From a bacterium (lineage in GTDB: Bacteria > Bacillota > Clostridia > Christensenellales > Aristaeellaceae): a stretch of DNA of 64,000 bases. This document shows positions 23,692-32,282 of this stretch, piece after piece (the first letter of the stretch is position 1; each line of letters starts with the position of its first letter). The stretch spans positions 1 through 64,000 of the forward strand of contig SFTH01000008.1 in the NCBI GenBank assembly GCA_004563405.1, read 5' to 3'. The notes beneath the pieces are model-generated. The model was not told the origin of the DNA. It saw nothing but the letters and a program-made list of their open reading frames with translations, and made no database searches. Position numbers and translations under genes: made by a program.

Positions 23692-24582
23692 ATGTCGCTC
23701 GTATTGGATCATCAACTGCGAGAGCAGATGGAACATGACACAATGACGTTTCCGATCAGCTACTTTGACGACGAGCTTCCGATGCTTCCCAACCGGGTCG
23801 TGCCATTGCATTGGCATCCAGAATTTGAGTTTGTCACCGCTGTTTGCAATGCGCTGAGCTTTCAGATCGGCATGGAGCACATTGCGCTTCAGGCAGGGGA
23901 AAGCATCTTCATCAACAGCAACATGCTTCATGGAATCCAGCAGAAAAGCGGCGATACCTGTGATCCGATGCCGAACATCGTTTTTTCTGCCTCGCTGATT
24001 TCACCGGAGAGCAGCCTTGTCTATCAGAAATACATACTGCCCATACTCCGCTGTGACGAGCTCCCCTATGTGATCTTTCGTTGCACAGACGACTGGCAAA
24101 ACGAGGTGAACTGCCTGCTCTCGAATGTATACGAACGCGCAAAGAGACAAAATACCTGCTATGAAATGTCCGTTCAGCGCGATTTGAATCGCATTTTTGA
24201 ACTGTTGTTTCTGAATTTCAGCAAATTGCCGAGACGTCCAATGACGCGCCTTCAGCTGACCATGCAGATACGCATCCAACAGATGCAGACCTATATTTCT
24301 TCCCACTTTGCAGAACAGATCAGCCTAAACGATATTGCCGCTTCCGCAAGCATCAGCCGAAGCGAAGCAAACCGCTGTTTCAACAGCTATTTCGGAATAT
24401 CTCCGATTGAAGCGCTGCTTCGGCACCGCCTCTGCGCCGCGCAAAAGCTGCTTCTGGAAACGACTCTTCCGCTTCGGGAAATCAGCCGCCTGTGTGGATT
24501 CAACTCCGAGAGCTACTTTTCACGCTGCTTTCGGAGGATGTACGATTGCTCTCCCGGCAGTTTTCGTAGTATGAGAAAATAG
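23692..24582 (+). CDS. AraC-family transcriptional regulator
   Basis: 296 residues from the ATG at 23692 (GGGAGG 10 nt upstream). The N-terminal cupin-like half (H-W-H-P-E-F-E, G-E-S-I-F-I-N-S-N-M-L-H) is a ligand-sensing domain; the C-terminal 100 residues form the double helix-turn-helix with S-I-S-R-S-E-A-N-R-C-F and C-G-F-N-S-E-S-Y-F-S-R-C-F. Visibly lower G+C and different codon use than the neighbours suggest acquisition by transfer together with the next gene. It probably controls the Cys-rich/MFS operon downstream. Confidence 0.9.
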   Translation: MSLVLDHQLREQMEHDTMTFPISYFDDELPMLPNRVVPLHWHPEFEFVTAVCNALSFQIGMEHIALQAGESIFINSNMLHGIQQKSGDTCDPMPNIVFSASLISPESSLVYQKYILPILRCDELPYVIFRCTDDWQNEVNCLLSNVYERAKRQNTCYEMSVQRDLNRIFELLFLNFSKLPRRPMTRLQLTMQIRIQQMQTYISSHFAEQISLNDIAASASISRSEANRCFNSYFGISPIEALLRHRLCAAQKLLLETTLPLREISRLCGFNSESYFSRCFRRMYDCSPGSFRSMRK

Positions 24583-24607
24583 TGCATAAAACAAGGCATT
24601 TATTATC

Positions 24608-24636
24608 TTGAAACGCCCCCTGTTTAAGAATATAAT
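24608..24636 (+). promoter_or_regulatory. Sigma-A promoter of the Cys-rich/MFS operon
   Basis: TTGAAA (24608-24613), 17 nt, TATAAT (24631-24636), 34 nt before the ATG at 24671. Confidence 0.8.
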
Positions 24637-24670
24637 TCCTTTCAGAACATATTGAAAGGAAGTTTGGTCG

Positions 24671-25024
24671 ATGATGATTGATGGAAACCCCACGGAAAAA
24701 GAAGCTCTGCATCAGGCGAAACTGGGCAATATGACAGAGTGTTATCGACTTGAGGCTGCGTTTATTGAAGAATTCCACGCAGCCTATAATGATAGCGATC
24801 ATTGCCCCTGCAATGTGGCATGCAAATGGCACGGAAAATGCAAGGAGTGCGTGGCGATTCATCGCGCGCACATGGATCACCTGCCCAACTGCCTGCATCC
24901 TCTGGTGAATGCCAAGTTGTGCGCGCTCTCGGAGCTGACCGAGCATACCGTCGCATTTGAAATCACTCCGCCGGAGCATCCTCTACTTAAAAAAATAAAG
25001 GATTCAAATGATTATGCAGAATAA
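24671..25024 (+). CDS. Small cysteine-rich protein, putative metal binder
   Basis: 117 residues; GGAAG lies upstream of a double ATG. The middle is dense in Cys and His: H-C-P-C-N-V-A-C-K-W-H-G-K-C-K-E-C-V-A-I-H, then L-P-N-C and L-C-A-L. This C-x-C-x3-C-x5-C-x2-C-x3-H arrangement suggests a zinc or Fe-S site. I do not recognise a named function. The gene has lower G+C than its surroundings, and its end overlaps the MFS gene by 17 bp. Confidence 0.8.
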   Translation: MMIDGNPTEKEALHQAKLGNMTECYRLEAAFIEEFHAAYNDSDHCPCNVACKWHGKCKECVAIHRAHMDHLPNCLHPLVNAKLCALSELTEHTVAFEITPPEHPLLKKIKDSNDYAE

Positions 25025-26210
25025 TTACAACCGCACGATACGAACCTGCTTTGTGGGCTTCGCGGTGCAGGCCATCGTCATCAATTTCGCCCCCCTGCTG
25101 TACCTGACCTTTCACACCACTTACGGCGTTCCGCTGACGAAGGTCACGCTGCTGGTGACGGTGAACTTCCTGCTTCAGCTGTGCGTGGACGCGGCGAGCG
25201 TGGGCTTCGTGGACCGCATCGGCTACCGAATGAGCGCGATTCTGGCCCACGCCTTCGCCTGTGCGGGCATGGTGCTGATGGCGCTGCTGCCGGACGCGCT
25301 GGGCGACCCCTATGCAGGCCTGCTCATCGCGACGGTGGTCTACTCCATCGGCAGCGGCCTTCTGGAGGTGCTCATCAGCCCCATCATGGAGGCCTGCCCC
25401 ACCGAAAACAAGGATCTGGCCATGAGCCTGCTCCACTCCTTCTACTGCTGGGGCCATGTGGCCTGCGTGCTGCTCTCCACCCTGTTCTTCACCGCCTTCG
25501 GGGTTGAAAACTGGAAGATTCTCACGCTGATCTGGGCCGCCGTCCCCCTGCTCAACCTGATTTCCTTCGCCCGCGTGCCCATCGCGCCCCTGCTCAAGGA
25601 CGGCGAGCGGGGCATGTCCCTGCTGGAGCTGGCGAAGAACCGGCTGTTCTGGCTGATGCTGCTGGCCATGGTGTGCAGCGGCGCGAGCGAGCAGGCGGTG
25701 AGCCAGTGGGCCTCGGCCCTGGCGGAAAAGGGCCTGGGCGTGAGCAAGACCCTGGGCGATCTGATGGGCCCGATGTTCTTCGCCGTCGCTATGGGCCTCT
25801 CCCGCATACTCTACAGCAAAATGGGCGACCGGCTCCCGCTGGAGAAGTTCATGCTGGGCTGTTGCGGGCTGTGCATAGTGGCCTACCTGATGATCGGCCT
25901 GGCACCCTGGCCCATCGTGGGCCTGGCCGGCTGCGGCCTGTGCGGCTTCTCCGTGGGCATCTTCTGGCCCGGCACGCTGAGCCTGGCCTCCGGAGCCATG
26001 CGCCGGGGCGGAACGGCCCTGTTCTGCCTGCTGGCCCTGGGCGGCGACCTGGGCTGCTCCGCCGGACCCACCCTGGCCGGCATGGTCTCTGCCGCCGCGG
26101 GGGACGACCTCAAGACCGGCGTGCTCGCCGCCCTCGTCTTCCCCCTCGTGCTCACCCTCTGCGTGCTGCTTCAGCGCCGCCGCACGACTGCGGGAAAACT
26201 TCCCTCGTAG
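25008..26210 (+). CDS. MFS transporter
   Basis: 400 residues, twelve predicted membrane helices in two halves separated by a cytoplasmic loop near residue 200. The first-half loop has D-R-I-G-Y-R, the MFS motif A position, and the second half carries K-M-G-D-R-L-P. The overall pattern resembles the FucP-like sugar permease branch. It overlaps the Cys-rich gene, so the two are translationally coupled. Cargo unknown; a sugar or other small solute by proton symport is the family expectation. Confidence 0.85.
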   Translation: MIMQNNYNRTIRTCFVGFAVQAIVINFAPLLYLTFHTTYGVPLTKVTLLVTVNFLLQLCVDAASVGFVDRIGYRMSAILAHAFACAGMVLMALLPDALGDPYAGLLIATVVYSIGSGLLEVLISPIMEACPTENKDLAMSLLHSFYCWGHVACVLLSTLFFTAFGVENWKILTLIWAAVPLLNLISFARVPIAPLLKDGERGMSLLELAKNRLFWLMLLAMVCSGASEQAVSQWASALAEKGLGVSKTLGDLMGPMFFAVAMGLSRILYSKMGDRLPLEKFMLGCCGLCIVAYLMIGLAPWPIVGLAGCGLCGFSVGIFWPGTLSLASGAMRRGGTALFCLLALGGDLGCSAGPTLAGMVSAAAGDDLKTGVLAALVFPLVLTLCVLLQRRRTTAGKLPS

Positions 26211-26249
26211 CGCACCGGAGCGCTGGAGAAGCCATACCCGGCGACAGGC

Positions 26250-26288
26250 GCAAAAAATCCCAACCTCTTGCCGGTTGGGATTTTTTGC
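26250..26288. terminator. Strong bidirectional terminator
   Basis: GCAAAAAATCCCAACC (26250-26265) pairs perfectly with GGTTGGGATTTTTTGC (26273-26288), placing T6 on each strand between convergent genes. Confidence 0.95.
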
Positions 26289-26305
26289 GTCCGCCCTCCG
26301 CCGGA

Positions 26306-27277
26306 TCACAGCTCCTGCGCGGCGATGAAGGCGCCCACCTCGCGCACCTGGGGACTCTGCGATTCCAGCAGCGCCCGGGACATGGGCGCCGCACCGAAGG
26401 GCGCGCCCAGCAGGCGGCGGCGAATCTCGCCGGTGAGGTTCGCATCGATGGCGTCGGAGTACACGTCCAGCGCGTCCACCCGGCTCTGGCGCAGGGTGAG
26501 CAGCAGCTGCACGTTGCCCCAGGGGAAGCGGTTTTCAATCTCCAGGTCGAAGCGGGGCGTCCGGCCCAGCCGCCAGGCCTCGCTGGCCTGCTTTTCCACA
26601 TAGGGCGCGACGGCCGCCTCGTCCAGATCCTGTGCGCGCAGCTCCTCGTAGGGCCCGTACTCCGCCCGGAAGGCCGCCTTCAGCGCCTCAAGCATCCGCG
26701 CGCAGTCGATGTCCGGCACAAATTCGCTCAGATTGCACACCCGGGAGCGCACGGACTTCGTTCCCTTGGCCTGGAGCTTGCGGGGATCGACGTTCAGATA
26801 GTTCTGCAGCCGGGAGAGATCCGCGTTCAGAAGCAGCGTGCCGTGGTGCTGGCGCACCCCGCCCCGGGCGCAGAAGGCGTTCCCGGAGAACTTGCGCCCG
26901 TCAGCCAGCAGGTCGTTGCGGCCGCTGAATTCGCAGGGAATGCCCAGCGCGCGCACCGCCGAGAGGATCATGCCCAGCTGGCGCTCCACGCTGTAGATCT
27001 TCTCCCCCGCGATGAAGGAGAAGTTCAGGTTTCCGGCGTCGTGGAACACCGCGCCGCCGCCGGTGATGCGCCGCACCAGCTGCACGCCGTCCCGCTCCAT
27101 GGCCGCCAGGCGGCACTCCGCCCAGGGGTTCTGTCCGCAGCCGATGATCACAGCATTCGCATTGATGTAAAAGTACAGCAGTATATCCTCCGCGCCCATG
27201 TGGTCGAGAAAGTATTCGTCCACGCCCAGATTCCGCCAGCCGTCCGGCGAGGGGGATACAAAGAGTTTGTTCGCCAT
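26306..27277 (-). CDS. lplA: Lipoate-protein ligase
   Basis: 323 residues. The adenylation fold shows R-R-I-T-G-G-G-A-V-F-H-D near residue 69, G-R-K-F-S-G-N-A-F near 126 and K-G-T-K-S-V-R-S-R-V near 170, the ATP/lipoyl-AMP and lysine sites of LplA. A C-terminal accessory domain (about 245-323) is present, as in full-length LplA. It would attach free lipoate to E2 or GcvH proteins in two steps using ATP. No 2-oxoacid dehydrogenase or gcv gene lies in the window. Promoter on the minus strand at 27310-27338. Confidence 0.92.
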   Translation of the reverse strand: MANKLFVSPSPDGWRNLGVDEYFLDHMGAEDILLYFYINANAVIIGCGQNPWAECRLAAMERDGVQLVRRITGGGAVFHDAGNLNFSFIAGEKIYSVERQLGMILSAVRALGIPCEFSGRNDLLADGRKFSGNAFCARGGVRQHHGTLLLNADLSRLQNYLNVDPRKLQAKGTKSVRSRVCNLSEFVPDIDCARMLEALKAAFRAEYGPYEELRAQDLDEAAVAPYVEKQASEAWRLGRTPRFDLEIENRFPWGNVQLLLTLRQSRVDALDVYSDAIDANLTGEIRRRLLGAPFGAAPMSRALLESQSPQVREVGAFIAAQEL

Positions 27278-27309
27278 GCGCGCCCCATCCTTCTCTGGTT
27301 TCTGTTTCC

Positions 27310-27338
27310 ATTATAGCCGATCCCGCGCCTCCGGGCAA
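27310..27338 (-). promoter_or_regulatory. Promoter of the lipoate ligase gene
   Basis: Minus strand TTGCCC (27333-27338), 17 nt, TATAAT (27310-27315). Confidence 0.7.
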
Positions 27339-27434
27339 GCGGGTCCGGCGCGTTGCAAAGGTTTTCCAAAAACATGCTTCATTCTTCATGCGCGCGTGCT
27401 ACAATTGCCCCAGTCTTTTGGGGGAGGAATGTCT

Positions 27435-28622
27435 ATGGAGCGTTCCGGCAGGCGCGTCACCGCCTCCTATGCGCTGATTCAGAGTCTCTACTGGGTGACC
27501 TCCGGCCTGATGTTCAACTTCGCCTCTGCGTATCTCCTGGACAGGGGCTTCACAAACGGCGGCATTGGCGCGCTGCTGGGCGCGGCCTACGGCCTGTCCG
27601 CCGTGCTTCAACCGCTGCTGGCCGCGCTGTTCAACCGCGCGGGTGTGCGCCTGAGCGCGGCCCTGGCCTGCGCCTATGTGCCCGTCGCACTGTGCGCCGC
27701 GGCGCTTCTGGCGCTGCCGCTGAAGGGCGCGTCCCTCGCCGCCGTGATGATCGCGGCGCTGACGCTGCAATCCGCCCTTCAGCCCTCGGTCAACTCCCTC
27801 CACCGGGGCTTCGAGCTGAGCGGGCTGAAGGTGAACTTCGCGCTGGCCCGGGGCATCGGCTCCGCGGCCTTCTCCCTCTGCTGCTTCCTGATGGGGCGGC
27901 TGCTGCGCCGGACCGCGCCCTCGGTTCTGCCCGCCTGCTACCTCGCGACCCTGCTGCTCATGGTGCTCTGCCTCGCCCGCTTCCGCTCCCCCGGCCTCGG
28001 CCCCGTGGAGCCGCAGCGGGCGCGCCGCGCGGGGGAAGCGCCCCTGCTGCGCCGCCAGCGCCGCTTCGCGCTGTTTCTGCCCGGGCTGATCTGCCTGTCC
28101 TTCGCGCACCTCTTTGTGGACACCTTCATGCTGCAAATCATGCGCAGCGTGGGCGGCGACAGCGCCGGTCTGGGCGCGGCGATTGCCGTCGCGGCGCTCA
28201 CGGAGCTCCCGGCGATGCTCCTCTACTCCCGCGTCCGCGCGCGCCTGGACAGCTTCTCCCTGCTGCGCTTCGCCGGCTGGGCCTGGGTGGCGAAGATCGC
28301 GCTCGTCACCCTCGCCCGCAGCCCGCAGGCCATCTGCGCGGCGGAGCTGATGCAGTTCTTCAGCTATGCCGTCTACGTCCCCGCGGCCGTGGACTACATC
28401 GCCCGGACGCTGCCCCCGCAGGACTTTCTCAAGGGACAGGCGCTGGCGGGCAGCGCATTCACGCTGGGCAGCCTGCTGGCGACCTTCCTGGGCGGGCGGC
28501 TGGTGGACTGGATGGGCGTGCGCGGCGCGCTGCCGCTGATGTCCCTCGTCGCGCTCTCCGGGGCGCTGCTCTTCACCGCCGCTGTACCCCGTGGCCGCCG
28601 GATTGCGCATGCCGGAATTTAA
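27435..28622 (+). CDS. MFS transporter, second type
   Basis: 395 residues from the ATG at 27435, 7 nt after GGGGGAGG; the ATG at 27429 is too close to that site. Twelve hydrophobic helices with a basic central loop near residue 190. The N-terminal Y-A-L-I-Q-S-L-Y-W and the acidic/aromatic helix 1 resemble LacY/nucleoside-proton symporter-like MFS proteins. A TACAAT at 27400-27405 is a candidate -10. Substrate unknown. Confidence 0.85.
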   Translation: MERSGRRVTASYALIQSLYWVTSGLMFNFASAYLLDRGFTNGGIGALLGAAYGLSAVLQPLLAALFNRAGVRLSAALACAYVPVALCAAALLALPLKGASLAAVMIAALTLQSALQPSVNSLHRGFELSGLKVNFALARGIGSAAFSLCCFLMGRLLRRTAPSVLPACYLATLLLMVLCLARFRSPGLGPVEPQRARRAGEAPLLRRQRRFALFLPGLICLSFAHLFVDTFMLQIMRSVGGDSAGLGAAIAVAALTELPAMLLYSRVRARLDSFSLLRFAGWAWVAKIALVTLARSPQAICAAELMQFFSYAVYVPAAVDYIARTLPPQDFLKGQALAGSAFTLGSLLATFLGGRLVDWMGVRGALPLMSLVALSGALLFTAAVPRGRRIAHAGI

Positions 28623-28634
28623 CCAAATCTTTCG

Positions 28635-28662
28635 TTGACAACGCGTCAATTCGGCGTATAAT
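28635..28662 (+). promoter_or_regulatory. Sigma-A promoter of the pyrG leader
   Basis: TTGACA (28635-28640), 16 nt, TATAAT (28657-28662). Transcription would start near 28669, 170 nt before pyrG. Confidence 0.85.
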
Positions 28663-28688
28663 GTTTTCCATAAAAAATGTATAGCCAA

Positions 28689-28755
28689 GAGCGTTCATTG
28701 TAGCCGGAGGGGGCCAAGTGCCCCCATTGAGGCAGCGGTGGACGCTCCGTTTTTT
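28689..28755 (+). terminator. Leader terminator (attenuator) upstream of pyrG
   Basis: A long hairpin pairs GAGCGTTCATTG (28689-28700) with CGGTGGACGCTC (28736-28747, several G-U pairs), with an inner GGGGGC/GCCCCC stem (28710-28726), followed by six T (28750-28755). It sits about 20 nt after the predicted start site and before pyrG, so most transcripts would end here unless read-through is promoted. A second weak AGGG/CCCT hairpin followed by T6 lies near 28763-28785. Confidence 0.75.
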
Positions 28756-28839
28756 GTTTTGGAGGGTTCGCCGCCCTGTTTTTTGATTCGCCGGCTGCGG
28801 ATTTTCCGCCCGCGCATGCAATTTTAAGGAGGAATCATC

Positions 28840-30447
28840 ATGGCAAAGTACATCTTCGTCACCGGCGGCGTGGCCTCGTCGCTGGGCAAGGGCATCACCG
28901 CGGCGTCCCTGGGCCGCCTTCTGAAGGCGCGCGGCTACTCCGTCACCATCCAGAAGTTCGATCCCTACCTCAACGTCGATCCCGGCACCATGAATCCCTA
29001 TCAGCACGGCGAAGTGTTCGTCACCGAGGACGGCATGGAGACCGACCTGGACCTGGGCCACTACGAGCGCTTTATCGACGAAAACCTCACCCGCTATTCC
29101 TCCGTCACCTCCGGCCAGATCTACTACTCCGTGCTCAACCGGGAGCGCAGCGGCGGTTACAACGGCGGCACGGTGCAGATCATCCCCCACGTCACCAACG
29201 AAATCAAGGACAAGCTCTACCGCGTGGCCAACGACCGGGATGTGGTGATCACCGAAATCGGCGGCACCATCGGCGACATCGAGGGTCAGTCCTTCATCGA
29301 GGCCATCCGCCAGTTCCAGTGGGAGGTGCCGCGGGAGGACGTGCTGTTCATCCACGTCACGCTGATTCCCTATCTGAAGTCCTCTCAGGAGCTCAAAACC
29401 AAGCCCACCCAGCACTCCGTCAAGCAGCTCCAGTCCCAGGGCATCCAGCCCAACATGCTGGTCTGCCGCAGCGACTATCCCGTGCCCGAGGAGATGCGCC
29501 GCAAGCTCGCCCAGTTCTGCAACGTGCCCGCGAAGTACATCATCCAGAACCTGGACGCGGAATCCCTCTACCAGGTGCCCCTCATGCTGGAGGAGGAGGG
29601 CTTTGCCGACAAGGTCTGCGAGGCCCTGCACATGGAAAAGCGCGAGCCGGATCTCAAGGACTGGCGTGAGCTGGTGAACCGCTTCCAGTATCCCGCCCAC
29701 GAGGTCACCATCGCGCTGGTGGGCAAGTACATTGAGCTGCACGACGCCTATCTCTCCGTGGCGGAATCCCTGCGCCACGGCGGCATCGCCCACAACGCCC
29801 GGGTGAACATCAAGTGGGTGCAGGCGGACGAGCTCACCGAAGCGGGCGCCGATCTCGACGCAATCTTCTCCGGCGTGCACGGCATCCTGGTTCCCGGCGG
29901 CTTCGGCAGCCGCGGCGTGGAGGGCAAGATGCTGGCGGCCCGCTACGCCCGGGAGCACGGCGTACCCTATCTGGGCATCTGCCTGGGCATGCAGATCGCG
30001 GTGATCGAATTCATGCGCAACGTCTGCGGCCTGAAGGACGCGTCCTCCACGGAGTTCGACCCCGAGACCCCCGACCCGGTGATCGACATCATGGCCGATC
30101 AGAAGGGCCTGGTGCAGACCGGCGGCACCATGCGCCTGGGCCACTACCGCTGCGCCCTCAGGGAGGGCACGAAGGCCCGCGCCCTCTACGGCGTATCGGA
30201 GGTGGAGGAGCGCCACCGCCACCGCTTCGAGTTCAACAACCGCTATCTGGAGCGCATGGAGGCCCGGGGCATGATCGCCAGCGGCCGCAACGAGGAGCGC
30301 GACCTGGTGGAGATGATCGAGCTCACGGACCACCCCTGGTTCGTGGCCTGCCAGTTCCACCCGGAGTTCAAGTCCCGCCCCAACCGCCCCCATCCCCTCT
30401 TCGCCGGCCTCATTGGCGCAGCCCTCGAGCGCGCCGGACAGGCCTGA
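28840..30447 (+). CDS. pyrG: CTP synthase
   Basis: 535 residues, the normal length; AAGGAGG precedes the ATG. The N-terminal synthetase domain starts K-Y-I-F-V-T-G-G-V-A-S-S-L-G-K-G with the ATP loop; E-I-G-G-T-I-G-D-I-E is the Mg/UTP motif. The C-terminal class I glutamine amidotransferase has the oxyanion loop G-G-F-G-S-R-G, nucleophile Cys in G-I-C-L-G-M-Q and the His-Glu pair Q-F-H-P-E-F. It aminates UTP to CTP with glutamine and ATP, the last step of pyrimidine nucleotide synthesis. The leader terminator upstream suggests attenuation. Confidence 0.98.
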   Translation: MAKYIFVTGGVASSLGKGITAASLGRLLKARGYSVTIQKFDPYLNVDPGTMNPYQHGEVFVTEDGMETDLDLGHYERFIDENLTRYSSVTSGQIYYSVLNRERSGGYNGGTVQIIPHVTNEIKDKLYRVANDRDVVITEIGGTIGDIEGQSFIEAIRQFQWEVPREDVLFIHVTLIPYLKSSQELKTKPTQHSVKQLQSQGIQPNMLVCRSDYPVPEEMRRKLAQFCNVPAKYIIQNLDAESLYQVPLMLEEEGFADKVCEALHMEKREPDLKDWRELVNRFQYPAHEVTIALVGKYIELHDAYLSVAESLRHGGIAHNARVNIKWVQADELTEAGADLDAIFSGVHGILVPGGFGSRGVEGKMLAARYAREHGVPYLGICLGMQIAVIEFMRNVCGLKDASSTEFDPETPDPVIDIMADQKGLVQTGGTMRLGHYRCALREGTKARALYGVSEVEERHRHRFEFNNRYLERMEARGMIASGRNEERDLVEMIELTDHPWFVACQFHPEFKSRPNRPHPLFAGLIGAALERAGQA

Positions 30448-30474
30448 CGTGCCCGCCCCGGAGCGCGCGCAGGC

Positions 30475-30520
30475 AAGAAGCTTCCAACCGGCCTTCGCGG
30501 CCGGTTGGGAGCTTCTTTGT
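30475..30520. terminator. Terminator after pyrG
   Basis: AAGAAGCTTCCAACCGGCC (30475-30493) pairs with GGCCGGTTGGGAGCTTCTT (30499-30517) around a TTCGC loop, followed by TGT on the plus strand and flanked by TTGCC on the other. Convergent genes share it. Confidence 0.85.
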
Positions 30521-30573
30521 CCCTTCTGTTCCACATGCGTGGAAGAGAGTGCCCTCCCCCGCGCCACCCCATG

Positions 30574-31359
30574 TCAGATCTCCAGGTAGGAGTCGGCGTA
30601 GAGGTTGTTGTTCTTGATGATGTCGCAGCTCTTGATGGTCTCCATCAGGCGCAGGTCGCAGGGGTTGACGATGGCGCTGGTCAGGCCCTGCATCATCGCC
30701 ATGGCCACCAGGGCGCTGTCCATGATGGGGCGGATGTGCTTGGGCATGCCGTTGGAGTTGTTGGACAGGCCGCCGGTGGAGTTGAGGCCCATGTCGGAGA
30801 ACATCCTGATGGCCTCCAGAACTTCCAGCTGCTTGTCCTGCATGCCCTTGACCACCAGGAACAGCGGGTCGAACCACAGATCCTCGCTCTCCATGCCCAG
30901 CATCAGGCCGCGCTCCAGCATGTTCTGGCAGTGGGCCATGCGCTCGTCGTTGTCGGCGGCGATACCGTTGCAGGAGCACAGCGCCACGCAGATGGCGTCG
31001 TTGGCGGCGGCCAGGTCGATGCGGTTGATGCGGTCGCCCGCGTCGGCGGAGTTGACGATGGGCTTGCCCTTGGCGCGGTTGTACACCTGAATTCCAGCCT
31101 CGATGGCCTTCATGTTGGCGGTGTCCAGCGCCAGCGGCACGTTGTCGAAGGTCGCCTGCAGGAGCTTGACCGCCCACTGCATGACCTCCTCGCCGTCGGC
31201 CTCGGCGGGACCGATGTTGACGTCGATGTAGTTCGCGCCGGCCTCCAGCTGCTCCTTCGCGCGCTTGAGGATGGGCTCGGGATCGCGCTCCGCAAAGGCT
31301 CTGCGGATGGCGGGGGCTGTGACGGAAATGCGTTCGCCGATGGTGATGAACTTGGCCAT
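30574..31359 (-). CDS. Methyltetrahydrofolate:corrinoid methyltransferase
   Basis: 261 residues; AGGAGG precedes the ATG. A single pterin-binding TIM barrel: G-E-R-I-S-V-T at the N-terminus, Y-I-D-V-N-I-G-P near residue 44, N-S-A-D-A-G-D near 103, a D-P-L-F-L-V near 164 and G-L-S-N-N-S-N-G near 198. Size and motifs match AcsE-type and related methyltransferases that move a methyl group between methyl-THF and the cobalt of a corrinoid protein. No corrinoid protein or acs genes are in the window, so it may serve another methyl-transfer route. An AdoCbl riboswitch lies upstream on the same strand, consistent with corrinoid-linked control. Confidence 0.88.
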   Translation of the reverse strand: MAKFITIGERISVTAPAIRRAFAERDPEPILKRAKEQLEAGANYIDVNIGPAEADGEEVMQWAVKLLQATFDNVPLALDTANMKAIEAGIQVYNRAKGKPIVNSADAGDRINRIDLAAANDAICVALCSCNGIAADNDERMAHCQNMLERGLMLGMESEDLWFDPLFLVVKGMQDKQLEVLEAIRMFSDMGLNSTGGLSNNSNGMPKHIRPIMDSALVAMAMMQGLTSAIVNPCDLRLMETIKSCDIIKNNNLYADSYLEI

Positions 31360-31560
31360 GAATCAGTACCTCCTGAATATTATCGTGCGCGTCCGGCCCA
31401 TCGGGCGGGCAGGACGCATTCTCCGCGCCCAATCCTGCGCGGAAAAGTTCGAACGCAGCGGACTGTGGCGGCGCTTCCCTTCGCGGACAATGGGCAAACC
31501 GCGCAGGGTGCGGCGCTCCCTTCGCCCCAGTCGAGGCCCGATGCTGCGCCTGAGCCGGTG

Positions 31561-31592
31561 AAAAACCGGCGGCCGGGGCCCAACCGGCCGCC
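31561..31592 (-). terminator. Minus-strand terminator in the leader
   Basis: On the minus strand GGCGGCCGG and CCGGCCGCC (31568-31592) form a 9-bp stem followed by GG and five T (31565-31561). Confidence 0.7.
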
Positions 31593-31775
31593 TCCATCTG
31601 TATTCGTCGGGGGATGCGACGATGGCGGACGCGCTTCACGCTCGCCGTCCGCGCAGGATGGCTCCATTTGCGGGCGAACCGGGAGCAGCTTCGCCCGCCG
31701 CGCTTCCGCAGCGGCCGCCGGGGGAGAAAAAGACTTTGGCATTGCTCAAAACTCCATCCCGGGGCGCGCAGGAAA

Positions 31776-31819
31776 CAAAAAACAGAACCGTTCAGATTCT
31801 TCGTCCAATCGGTTCTGTT
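31776..31819 (-). terminator. Minus-strand terminator after the riboswitch
   Basis: On the minus strand AACAGAACCG and CGGTTCTGTT (31781-31819) form a 10-bp perfect stem followed by TTTTGTTT. This is the likely expression platform, 135 nt after the aptamer. Confidence 0.75.
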
Positions 31820-31955
31820 GGGTGCATAAGCGGGCTGCGGGCAAAGGAAACCGCAGTTTCCAGCGGCATCGCCGCCGGAAGACCGTCTGTCTCGGCGTTT
31901 GCAGACGGCCCAGGCACATATCGTTCTTTAGTCCGAAGAAGCTGATACGCAATTC

Positions 31956-32113
31956 GCAGGCAGGTCTTCTGACTCAGCATCACCGCTCCATGCAGCCTTC
32001 TCAGCCCTTCGGCCAATGGTAACCCGCATGAAGCTCCGCTTCACAGCAGCGGTCCTGTCGGAGACTCTCACTCCGTTCCCTTTTCACCCGCGCGATGCGC
32101 GCGGACACCTGCA
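31956..32113 (-). promoter_or_regulatory. Adenosylcobalamin riboswitch, copy 1
   Basis: On the minus strand GCAGGTG at the 5' side, then G-G-G-T-G-A-A-A-A-G-G-G-A-A, GGAGTGAGAGTCTCCGACAG, ACCATTGGCC in place of the usual GCCACTG box, CTGAGAAGGC, and GAGTCAGAAGACCTGCC at the 3' side closing P1. These are the conserved blocks of the cobalamin aptamer. Downstream on the same strand come terminators and the corrinoid methyltransferase. Confidence 0.9.
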
Positions 32114-32282
32114 AACTCCCATGTATTCTGTTTTTTCAATTGGAGCGCGCTGGGCGCGGCCGGCAAGCCGCGCGATCCGCGCGCAGAGACCCGTCAGGGT
32201 CGAAAGGTGCCCTCTCCGGGCGCGGCCTCCCCTTCAGGACGGGTACGCGCGCCCGGGAACCGGCGACGGCGCGCCCTTCCGC

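Larger units (their letters stand above)
31360..31955 (-). promoter_or_regulatory. Long leader between AdoCbl riboswitch and methyltransferase gene
   Basis: About 600 nt with no convincing gene. On the minus strand it holds, after the riboswitch, hairpins CCGTCTG/CAGACGG (about 31881-31906) and GGAAAC/GTTTCC (about 31846-31861), then two terminators (31776-31819 and 31561-31592). Small minus-strand frames at 31380-31742 and 31746-31952 lack family features or good ribosome sites. Confidence 0.5.

Noticed and set aside
28573..30567. 664-codon minus-strand frame opposite pyrG
   Set aside because: Shadow frame; pyrG on the plus strand is unmistakable.
31380..31742. Minus-strand small ORF between riboswitch and methyltransferase
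   Set aside because: Low-complexity Arg/Pro/Ala composition, no ribosome site, and it spans a terminator hairpin.
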